Shown here one piece after another: positions 24,341-32,010 of a stretch of DNA of 33,808 nucleotides (position 1 is the first letter of the stretch; every line of letters begins with the position of its first letter). The DNA is from Spirochaetota bacterium (lineage in GTDB: Bacteria > Spirochaetota > UBA4802 > UB4802). A program made the translations under genes and the position numbers. Below the pieces are notes generated by a model. That model ran no database searches, had not been told where the DNA came from, and was given only the letters and a program-made list of their open reading frames with translations. The stretch lies in assembly GCA_029548025.1 (NCBI GenBank), contig JAKPOE010000226.1, positions 1 to 33,808 on the forward strand, given 5' to 3'.

Positions 24341-26617
24341 ATGAAGATATCAGAATATTTAAAACAACTGGTTAATAAGGATAAAAGTATAACAAAATCT
24401 ATCAGATATGCGCTTATACTTACCGTTATATTGATATCGTTATCTTTTTTGTTAATTACATGCTTTTATACAGCTAATCAGATGGAACAAAGCATGGTAA
24501 ATAATTACCATGAAATATTGCTAAAACAATTTGAATTTATTGAATATTGGTTGGAAAACAAAGTAGAGCATATTGAAAAATTATCAACGGCATCTATCAT
24601 TAATGAATATATAGAATCCAAACAAATAAATAAACTCATTGAATATTTGCATCAGGTTATTGCTGATCAGGGTGAATACTACGCCATTACCATTATGAAT
24701 GACGATGGGGATGTACTGTGTACCACCAATAGCACATTTTCATTTACCATGAGTGCTATCTACAATCAAATAAAAAGTACCAATGATACTGCAATTTGTA
24801 AAACAATAAAAATACCGTTCAAAGGTAATAGTATAACTGCATTGCCTATTAGTTGTCCTATTGGCAAATCTATACATTATGTTAAAACAAAATCACCTTA
24901 TATAATTTGTTTTGTCAATATGGATATACTATTTGATTCAATGAGGATGATAAATGTGGGTAGCCATGGCAATGTTTATCTCATTGATAAGGATGCACAA
25001 GTAATCCTGGCAGCAAATAACAATAAACCAAAAAATTCATATTTTAACGATTATTCTTTGCAGGATGATAGGCACAGTAAAAATTTTAAGCCTGTCAATA
25101 AAGATGGGCAGCTAATTGCCAGTGTAAAAAAATGCCTTTCTGATTTTAGATCTGGCATTGCACAGTATGATAATGCATACAATGATAAGGTCATAGGATT
25201 ATGGAAATGGCTTTCATATTTTCAGTACATGTTTTTGATTGAAATTTCTTATGCTGAATTGCTAAAGCCTATATACCATACAATAATTGTATATGTTATG
25301 GTTAGCATAGCTTTTGCAGCAATAGCCATATTTTTTAGCATTACCTTTTCCAAAAATATTAAAAATAAACTATCACTCTTTATTAAAAGTTTTGGCGAAG
25401 CAAGTGTTGGAAACCTTTCATCTGAATATCCAGTAACATTCAATAAAAACAATATTGAAATTTTTATGAAACAAGGTGAAACCTTTATCCCCTATACATC
25501 TTCAAAACATTGTTTTTTTGAAATAGGCAGTATTGCTAAAAAGTTTGGTAACGACATACATTGCAAATTTATATTGGAAGGACAATTCAAATCATGCTTG
25601 CAATGCTCAATATACCAAAGTAATGCAGCAAATGAAATAGACCTACTGGGTGCATGGTTTAATGCATTCATGGATAAATTGCGAAATATTATAGAAGATG
25701 TAAGTCAAATAATTCAGGAAACCTTTACAGCATCAGATGAAGTTTCTCAATCAACACAAGATTTTTCTGAAAACAGCAATACGTTAGCCTCTTCTTCAGA
25801 AGAAATAATGGCAACCATGGAACAATTGGGGGCAGGATTTGAAGAAATCAGCAAAAGTGTTAATCAGCAAGATGTAAGTATCTCAACCATGATAGCTACG
25901 TTTGATTCATTAACTGAAATAATGAATGATTTAAATAAAATTATAATTGATGCAAAGGAAAACAGCAATAAATTTCAGACAAAAGCAAAAGAAGGTCAGG
26001 ATATGCTCCAAACCATGCATGAATCTATGACCTCCATACAGAAAAGCTCGCAAAAAATAATTGATATTATAGCAATTATTGACACTATTTCTGATCATAT
26101 TAATCTACTGGCACTTAATGCAGCCATTGAAGCAGCCCGTGCCGGTGAGGCTGGCAAAGGGTTTGCTGTTGTTGCATCAGAGGTTGGAAAATTAGCAGAG
26201 CAAACCGCTACAAGTTTAAAAGATATAGAAAAATTGATTTTATCCAGCGATAACGAAATAAAAAATGGTATTGTCAATATACAGAATACGGTTTCAACAA
26301 TTCAAAGCATTATTGAAGGATTTTCAATGATTGGTACAATGATGTACGAAATATCAAATAAAATGGAAATACAAAATAACACTAAGAATCAGTTTGTTGA
26401 AGAGATGACTAAAGTTAAAGATATTTCTTCAATCATCAATAATTCCGTAAGGGAACAGCAAACTGCATCAGACAATGTAATAAAATCTGTCAGTATCATT
26501 AATGAATCAACCCAGGGAATTGCTGCTCGTTCAGAAGAGCTGGCCGCAAATTCTATAAATTTAAAAGATAGGATATCATTATTACAACGTGAAATACAAT
26601 TTTTTAAAAAAGTATAA
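24341..26617 (+). CDS. Methyl-accepting chemotaxis protein with a four-cysteine cytoplasmic linker
   Basis: 758 residues from the ATG at 24341; a TTG at 24329 is the other option. TM1 about 20-42, a Cache-like periplasmic domain ([15 protein letters not shown]) to about 305, TM2 about 310-333, then no convincing HAMP but a segment with Cys391, 408, 419 and 422 (C-x16-C-x10-C-x2-C), and the MCP signalling domain, with the hairpin tip [18 protein letters not shown] and [14 protein letters not shown] near 580-615. Methylation-type helices flank it. It should signal to CheA/CheW. The Cys cluster may bind metal or an Fe-S centre, or a redox ligand. Transcribed with the cytochrome. Confidence 0.9.
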   Translation: MKISEYLKQLVNKDKSITKSIRYALILTVILISLSFLLITCFYTANQMEQSMVNNYHEILLKQFEFIEYWLENKVEHIEKLSTASIINEYIESKQINKLIEYLHQVIADQGEYYAITIMNDDGDVLCTTNSTFSFTMSAIYNQIKSTNDTAICKTIKIPFKGNSITALPISCPIGKSIHYVKTKSPYIICFVNMDILFDSMRMINVGSHGNVYLIDKDAQVILAANNNKPKNSYFNDYSLQDDRHSKNFKPVNKDGQLIASVKKCLSDFRSGIAQYDNAYNDKVIGLWKWLSYFQYMFLIEISYAELLKPIYHTIIVYVMVSIAFAAIAIFFSITFSKNIKNKLSLFIKSFGEASVGNLSSEYPVTFNKNNIEIFMKQGETFIPYTSSKHCFFEIGSIAKKFGNDIHCKFILEGQFKSCLQCSIYQSNAANEIDLLGAWFNAFMDKLRNIIEDVSQIIQETFTASDEVSQSTQDFSENSNTLASSSEEIMATMEQLGAGFEEISKSVNQQDVSISTMIATFDSLTEIMNDLNKIIIDAKENSNKFQTKAKEGQDMLQTMHESMTSIQKSSQKIIDIIAIIDTISDHINLLALNAAIEAARAGEAGKGFAVVASEVGKLAEQTATSLKDIEKLILSSDNEIKNGIVNIQNTVSTIQSIIEGFSMIGTMMYEISNKMEIQNNTKNQFVEEMTKVKDISSIINNSVREQQTASDNVIKSVSIINESTQGIAARSEELAANSINLKDRISLLQREIQFFKKV

Positions 26618-26624
26618 TATGCTA

Positions 26625-27881
26625 TTACGCAAATGGTATATCCTTACCCTGTAACTGCCACTTTTCTATTAAATACGGTTTATAGTTTTCAAAAACCTGC
26701 GCCTGTTTTTCCACCTCTTCCTCAGCCTGAAACGAATTCATTGACAATGTTTCATTGATAAATGAAGCAATCCTGCCAAAATATAATGGCACCATAAGGT
26801 TTATTAAACGTACTTTATTTATCTTCCATGTATGATAAATAGCAGAAAGTTCATACACAACCTTAACCCAGACTTCAACAGGTATTGAAAAATGTATAAC
26901 ATCAAGCTTTGATGAAGACAACAGCGCATTATACACATCACTTGAAAACATCTCTTGATACAATGAATGAAATTGTGAAAACCCTAACTTGTACTCATTC
27001 ACCAGCCTTTCTAAATTAACTTCTATTGGTTCAGGCTCACTAGCATTGATATCGCCAAAGGTTGGCACAGGTTTACTGCGTTCAATATTTTTCCAGTACG
27101 GTTCATACCCTTCCATAAGATTGAAAAGCGTTCCGATAACCTGAACAAACATAGGACCAAGTGATTGCGCAGGATCTTTTGCATCATGAATTTTTACACC
27201 AAGATTTGCCTGACATATCTTCACATGACTCACAATAGCATTGACAGTCATGAATATATCAATACCAAAACGGGCTATATCGGTTGTCCAGACCGGCTTG
27301 TCTAAATAAATTTTTGCAAGATTCTTTGAGATTGCAAAGTCACCACCAATTGGCTGTCGTATCCTTTTCCCAAACACTGCACGAATAATGTTGTAGACAA
27401 TGTTGTTGGTGATAGTTCCATCATATTTATACCGTGTATACACCGGTGCAACGTACTCAAAGTCTTTTTCAAGTACTGGCGATAACAACAGTTTAATCCA
27501 ATCAGGAGATATACTGCGTAAATCTGAATCAACAACTATGCACGCATCTACATCAAGTATCTGTGCCGCCTCAAAAATTGCTCTGAATGCTGAACCTTTC
27601 CCGGCAACCCCACGATAAATCTGTATTATCCGTTCCTGCCATGGCTTAAGTTCTATTGATTGAGCGATATCGCGTGTATCATCAGTAGAACCACCATCAG
27701 AAACAAACAGTACCGGCCTTACATCATTATAATATGTAAACAGACCTTCGCTTACCATTGTCATAACATTGGCTATCGTTGCTTCATTGTTAAAACAGGG
27801 AATGCCAATAAGTACATCCGCTTTTTTTATTTGTTCTAACCTTTTAATTATATATGGCCGTATAGCTGTTAAATATTCCAT
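26625..27881 (-). CDS. GT-A fold glycosyltransferase, glucosyl/mannosylglycerate synthase-like
   Basis: 418 residues from ATG 27881. ADVLIGIPCFNNEATIANVM is the N-terminal nucleotide-sugar strand; VSDGGSTDDT follows; the metal-binding D-x-D is DSD at 118-120 (VVDSDLRSISPDW); QPIGGDF (176-182) and RFGIDIF follow. This pattern resembles the GT2/GT78/GT81 group that makes glucosylglycerate, mannosylglycerate or glucosyl-3-phosphoglycerate, which act as compatible solutes. The C-terminal half has extra helices (residues 270-418) not recognised. It converges with the chemoreceptor gene. The upstream TTG at 27950 is unlikely because the promoter lies inside that extension. Confidence 0.7.
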   Translation of the reverse strand: MEYLTAIRPYIIKRLEQIKKADVLIGIPCFNNEATIANVMTMVSEGLFTYYNDVRPVLFVSDGGSTDDTRDIAQSIELKPWQERIIQIYRGVAGKGSAFRAIFEAAQILDVDACIVVDSDLRSISPDWIKLLLSPVLEKDFEYVAPVYTRYKYDGTITNNIVYNIIRAVFGKRIRQPIGGDFAISKNLAKIYLDKPVWTTDIARFGIDIFMTVNAIVSHVKICQANLGVKIHDAKDPAQSLGPMFVQVIGTLFNLMEGYEPYWKNIERSKPVPTFGDINASEPEPIEVNLERLVNEYKLGFSQFHSLYQEMFSSDVYNALLSSSKLDVIHFSIPVEVWVKVVYELSAIYHTWKINKVRLINLMVPLYFGRIASFINETLSMNSFQAEEEVEKQAQVFENYKPYLIEKWQLQGKDIPFA

Positions 27882-27888
27882 AGTGTCA

Positions 27889-27916
27889 AGTATATAATAT
27901 ACAACACTATTATCAA
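27889..27916 (-). promoter_or_regulatory. Promoter immediately in front of the glycosyltransferase start
   Basis: On the minus strand TTGATA (complement of 27911-27916), 16 bases, TATACT (complement of 27889-27894). The ATG begins seven bases after the -10 box, and no ribosome binding site is visible, so the transcript may start at or next to the start codon. Confidence 0.55.
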
Positions 27917-28030
27917 GATTTTTTAAATAAAATACACTTATAAAATACAATTAATTTAAAAAACTATCGAAAACAAGCTATAAACAAAATAGTACAAATA
28001 ATATAGCAGCCTGCAATTGCAATAATTTAA

Positions 28031-28058
28031 TTGACTCTTTTTACAGGGAATTTACTAT
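28031..28058 (+). promoter_or_regulatory. Candidate promoter of the 28102 gene
   Basis: TTGACT (28031-28036), 16 bases, TACTAT (28053-28058). Confidence 0.5.
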
Positions 28059-28101
28059 ATGTTTATAGTCTTCATTTATTAGTATTGCTGAGGTTACTGT
28101 T

Positions 28102-28677
28102 ATGAACTATCGTGTTGTAAAGCAATTCTGGATTAATACCGTTGATAATTTTTTCAACTTCTTCTATAAGATTGTAGATTTTTTAAAAATCTGGGTTGAT
28201 GTCTTCTGGGCATTCATGGATATATGGTATCACTTTTTTGCCATCTTTGGAAATTTATTTCTCTATATATATTATATATTCCTGTTTATTATTGATAAGT
28301 CAACCGAATCAGGGACAAACATATTACTAACAAGCAGATTGCCAAAACAGGTCCCCTTTAGACCACAAAAAGCGTATGTTAAGGATAGCTACAATCCAAT
28401 TCCAGCAATGTATGGTGTAAAAAATGTAGCAGAGACAGTTGCCTCAAGCATTACTCCTATGCGTACTACTCCAAAAGGCACCAGAACATCTATTGTAAAA
28501 AAATTGTTCACTATAATTCGTGATGGTATAGATATTATTGTTGGACTGTTCAAGAAACCCGTTAAAGCCATAGGTAATGTTGCAGCCCGGCGCATGAAAC
28601 CGGTAAAAGAAGAGCCACATAAAACAGGAAGCCTTATAGAAGAATATATAAAGGAATATGAGCAAAAGCGTCATTGA
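28102..28677 (+). CDS. Small membrane-associated protein of unknown function
   Basis: 191 residues. The first 68 are hydrophobic and unusually rich in Phe, Trp and Tyr (VDVFWAFMDIWYHFFAIFG, LYIYYIFLFIID), predicted as two or three membrane helices without a classical signal peptide; the rest is basic and hydrophilic (KPVKAIGNVAARRMKPVK). No family recognised. Good ribosome binding site TGAGGT before the ATG. Converges with the AICAR transformylase gene, 12 bases away. Confidence 0.65.
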   Translation: MNYRVVKQFWINTVDNFFNFFYKIVDFLKIWVDVFWAFMDIWYHFFAIFGNLFLYIYYIFLFIIDKSTESGTNILLTSRLPKQVPFRPQKAYVKDSYNPIPAMYGVKNVAETVASSITPMRTTPKGTRTSIVKKLFTIIRDGIDIIVGLFKKPVKAIGNVAARRMKPVKEEPHKTGSLIEEYIKEYEQKRH

Positions 28678-28689
28678 ACGCCTTTGCCT

Positions 28690-29976
28690 TTAATGTTTAA
28701 ACGCACGCTGCCCGGTAAAAACCATAGCCACTTTTGGATTAGCTTCATTGCATGCCATTATACTCTCCCAATCGCGGATTGAACCGCCGGGCTGCACAAT
28801 GGCAGAGATACCCTGCTTTATACCCACGTCTACACCATCCCTGAATGGGAAGAATGCATCCGAAACCATGCTTGCTCCAATGAGTCCGCCCTTTGCTTCT
28901 TTTGTAGCTTCATCAATTGCTATTTTATCGCTTGCTTTACGCAATCCTTTTTCAACCTCAAGTGCTAACTGATAGTACGAAATTCCATAGTTATCAAAAC
29001 ATAGCATATCGGCATATTTGGTATAGGCTTTCTGCACGGCAATTTCGGCTACGCCTACCCTATCCTGCTCGCCGGTACCTATGCCAACGGTTACCCCATC
29101 CTTAACATACAGTACCGAATTTGAGGTAACACCCTGCTCCACAAACCAGCCAAACAAAAGGTCTTCATATTCCCGGGGGGTTGGCAAACGGTCAATTTTA
29201 TAAAGCTGCCCCTTATATTCTGCCTGTGCAGGTTTTAAATCATCTTTAGAATTAATGATAGTAACCGGTGATTGCTGAACTATGATGCCGCCATCAATCA
29301 GCGATTTAAAGTCAACAAAGCGCAATTGCTTATACTCTTCAAGCCTGTCAATACGCTGAATCCTTACAATGCGAAGGTCCTTCTTCTTTGACAATATATC
29401 CATGACTCCGGGCTCAAAATCCGGAGCAACCAGCACCTCCAGATAATTTTGTGAAATAAGCTGTGCAGTTTCTTTATCTACAGCTCTGTTGCAGACAACA
29501 CATCCACCAAAAGCTGCAATACGGTCAGCCCTGTTTGCCCTGTTATATGCCTGGGCGATAGTTACTCCATAAGCAACACCACAGGGATTATTGTGCTTAA
29601 CGATAACAGCAGCTGGTTGCTTCATTAAATATTTTACTATATTCAGAGCGTTATCAATATCGGTAAGGTTAATCTTGCCGGGATGCTTCCCAAACTGCAG
29701 CATCATCGATTCATCAATGCCACTTACCAGCGAATGACCGGGGCTTATGAATTCACAATCCCCCAGCACAAGATTGCCATTAACAAGCTCATAGAGTGCT
29801 GCTTCCTGCCCGGGATTTTCACCATACCGCAATCCCTTTTCAATCAACTGCCCATCATCATTGATCTTCCAGGTTCGTTTTTTATATATCAGCGTTTGAT
29901 TCCCAAAGCTAATGGTCATGGTATCCGGAAAATGGTCATCCATGATGGTTCGATATGCTTTTTTTAAGTCTTCCAT
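28690..29976 (-). CDS. Stand-alone AICAR transformylase (PurH C-terminal domain only)
   Basis: 428 residues. Transfers the formyl group from 10-formyl-THF to AICAR in de novo purine synthesis. Motifs: RYGENPGQ (50-57), KHNNPCG (127-133, with the catalytic Lys127-His128), VVCNRAVD, VAPDFEPG, SDAFFPFRDGVD and VQPGGSIRDWE. The IMP cyclohydrolase (N-terminal MGS-like) domain of bifunctional PurH is missing: the protein begins directly ahead of the transformylase fold, with a normal ribosome binding site (GGAGA), so this is not a truncation. The cyclohydrolase must be encoded elsewhere. Lies 42 bases after plsC, likely co-transcribed. Confidence 0.88.
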   Translation of the reverse strand: MEDLKKAYRTIMDDHFPDTMTISFGNQTLIYKKRTWKINDDGQLIEKGLRYGENPGQEAALYELVNGNLVLGDCEFISPGHSLVSGIDESMMLQFGKHPGKINLTDIDNALNIVKYLMKQPAAVIVKHNNPCGVAYGVTIAQAYNRANRADRIAAFGGCVVCNRAVDKETAQLISQNYLEVLVAPDFEPGVMDILSKKKDLRIVRIQRIDRLEEYKQLRFVDFKSLIDGGIIVQQSPVTIINSKDDLKPAQAEYKGQLYKIDRLPTPREYEDLLFGWFVEQGVTSNSVLYVKDGVTVGIGTGEQDRVGVAEIAVQKAYTKYADMLCFDNYGISYYQLALEVEKGLRKASDKIAIDEATKEAKGGLIGASMVSDAFFPFRDGVDVGIKQGISAIVQPGGSIRDWESIMACNEANPKVAMVFTGQRAFKH

Positions 29977-30018
29977 ATTTGAAAATCTCCATACTATCTA
30001 TAAATTGCATTCAAAATC

Positions 30019-30765
30019 TTACACTGCTTCACCATATCGCTTCAGGCACTCATTTTGTAAAGTTAAAATTCTATCCCGTAAATCATTCATTGCCTTCTCG
30101 ATGGTATTAATAGTATATTCGTCTGTTGGCATCTCCTCCCCTATCATAACATATACTTTTCCAGGGTTAATATCCCCGGTTTCGGGCTTTAATCGTTGAT
30201 AGGTGCCATGGATATAAATAGGAACTATCGGCACGCCTGTCTCAATGCATAAATAAAATAACCCTTTTTTAAAGGGTTGGAGCACTCCCGTACGGCTGCG
30301 CGTACCCTCAGGAAATATCATAATACGGTTTCCCTTTCGTATTTTTACTGCTGCCTCTTTCATGCTGGCTCTTGACCGCTCTTTATTTTTTCTATCTATG
30401 GCTATATAACCGCTTAAAGACATGTGCCATCCCATGAATGGTATTTTGAATAGTTCTTTTTTTGCCGTCCAGCCAAACTTTACCGGAATAATGGCACTCA
30501 AAAGCCATATATCAAAAAAACTTTGATGATTGGATGCAAATATCTGAACATGTTCTTTTGAAATATTTTCAATACCCTCCACCTGATATCGTATCCCACA
30601 AAACCATAGTATATTCTTTGACCAGTTTTGCATGCAAAAATGAGCAAGGTCACCTCTGGGGCTGACAAACCATGAAAAAAGCGAGATGGTTCCCCAGAAT
30701 GCGGTATCAACGCCAATGAATAACCACGTTGCATAGGTGTAACCCTTGCGTATCACAGTATTCAT
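30019..30765 (-). CDS. plsC: 1-acyl-sn-glycerol-3-phosphate acyltransferase
   Basis: 248 residues, PlsC/LPLAT family. Block I NHQSFFD (His80, Asp85), block III FPEGTRS (151-157), and VPIVPIYIHGTY (block IV). A hydrophobic N-terminus (about 10-35) anchors it in the inner membrane. It makes phosphatidic acid for phospholipid synthesis. Ribosome binding site GGAGG before the ATG at 30765; its own promoter lies just upstream, so it can be expressed apart from the acyl-CoA dehydrogenase. Confidence 0.92.
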   Translation of the reverse strand: MNTVIRKGYTYATWLFIGVDTAFWGTISLFSWFVSPRGDLAHFCMQNWSKNILWFCGIRYQVEGIENISKEHVQIFASNHQSFFDIWLLSAIIPVKFGWTAKKELFKIPFMGWHMSLSGYIAIDRKNKERSRASMKEAAVKIRKGNRIMIFPEGTRSRTGVLQPFKKGLFYLCIETGVPIVPIYIHGTYQRLKPETGDINPGKVYVMIGEEMPTDEYTINTIEKAMNDLRDRILTLQNECLKRYGEAV

Positions 30766-30823
30766 ATAAACCTCCGCAAATCAACATATTTTGATTTATG
30801 AACATATTTGTGAAAACGCATGG

Positions 30824-30852
30824 ATTACATCGTCTACAAAGGGATTTGTCAA
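30824..30852 (-). promoter_or_regulatory. sigma-70-like promoter of plsC and the AICAR transformylase gene
   Basis: On the minus strand TTGACA (complement of 30847-30852), exactly 17 bases, TGTAAT (complement of 30824-30829). It lies just past the acyl-CoA dehydrogenase stop and about 60 bases before plsC. Confidence 0.65.
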
Positions 30853-30860
30853 CTAATAAA

Positions 30861-32006
30861 TCACAACCCCATCATTCTGGATACAATCATCTTCATAACT
30901 TCAGATGTACCAGCATAAATAGTTTGTATACGAGCATCCACATAAAATCGTGATACCGGGTATTCCAGACAATACCCATACCCTCCAAAAAGCTGCAAGC
31001 AACGGTCAGCAACACGTTTGGCAGTTTCACATATCCAGTATTTAGCCATACAGGTTTCTTTCACTACATCATGACCCTGTATATGGTGATGTATCAGATC
31101 ATCAATAAAGCTTCTGCCAGCTGCAATTTCCGAAGCCATTTCGGCAATGGTAAACTGCGTATTCTGAAATTTTGAAAGTGGTTTCCCAAATAACTTTCGC
31201 TCTTTTACATAATCGATAGTTATTGCCAAACATTTTTCCATGGCTGCTTGTGAAGTTAACGCACATACCAGCCTTTCCTGTTGCAGCTTCTGCATAAGAT
31301 AAATAAATCCCTGTCCTTCCTGTCCTAAAAGATTATTGTCAGGGATGCGACAGTTATCAAAAAATAGTTCGGCTGTATCCTGCGCTTTAAGACCAATCTT
31401 TTTGATGGGTTTCCCTCTGGTAAAGCCTTCAGTCCCATCTTCAACTAAAAAAAGGCTTACCGACTGATGGGGAGGTAACTCTTTTGACGACCTGGCTGCA
31501 ACTATAACCAGATCTGCCAGGATACCATTTGATATAAATGTTTTCTGACCATTGAGCACCCAGCTATCGCCATTGGAAACAGCACTGGTTTTCATGCCTG
31601 CAAGATCCGAACCCGCCTCCGGTTCGGTCATTGCAATGGCAAGCACTATCTCCCCTGAAGCGCATTTTGGCAGGTATTTCATCTTTTGTTCTTCTGTGCC
31701 AAATGAGTATATATATGGCGCAACAATATCATTGTGGAGTGGAATCATAAATGAATTAGCACCGCTGTATGCCAGCTCCTCATTGAGAATAACCGAATAG
31801 AGGAAGTCGCCACCTGGACCGCCATATTGTTCCTCAAGCCATGGAAGAAGCAAACCAAGCTGACCGCAGCGATTCCACATCTCACGAGGCACAATGCCTT
31901 CATGTTCCCATGTATCGTAAAAAGGCATTACCTGTTGCTCAAAAAACTTGCGTACGGTTTGCCTGAACAGAGCATGCTCCTGCGTAAACTGAATTGAACG
32001 TTCCAT
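30861..32006 (-). CDS. Acyl-CoA dehydrogenase
   Basis: 381 residues, FAD enzyme of fatty-acid (or branched/dicarboxylic acyl) beta-oxidation. ALFRQTVRKFF at the N-terminus, AIAMTEPEAGSDLAGMKT, WVLNGQKTFISNG, the helix QERLVCALTSQAAMEKC, and the C-terminal signature QLFGGYGY and YAGTSEVMKMIVSRMMG. The usual Y-E-G-T catalytic glutamate is replaced by Ala (YAGT), so the base is probably the glutamate of QQERL, as in the isovaleryl and long-chain dehydrogenases. Immediately downstream (4 bases) of the FadJ/FadB-like gene, hence the same unit. Confidence 0.9.
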   Translation of the reverse strand: MERSIQFTQEHALFRQTVRKFFEQQVMPFYDTWEHEGIVPREMWNRCGQLGLLLPWLEEQYGGPGGDFLYSVILNEELAYSGANSFMIPLHNDIVAPYIYSFGTEEQKMKYLPKCASGEIVLAIAMTEPEAGSDLAGMKTSAVSNGDSWVLNGQKTFISNGILADLVIVAARSSKELPPHQSVSLFLVEDGTEGFTRGKPIKKIGLKAQDTAELFFDNCRIPDNNLLGQEGQGFIYLMQKLQQERLVCALTSQAAMEKCLAITIDYVKERKLFGKPLSKFQNTQFTIAEMASEIAAGRSFIDDLIHHHIQGHDVVKETCMAKYWICETAKRVADRCLQLFGGYGYCLEYPVSRFYVDARIQTIYAGTSEVMKMIVSRMMGL

Positions 32007-32010
32007 TTAT

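Noticed and set aside
28640..28700. Weak hairpin (GCGT ... ACGC) between the convergent 28102 gene and the AICAR transformylase gene
   Set aside because: Stem of four bases with a poor T-tract; not convincing as a terminator.
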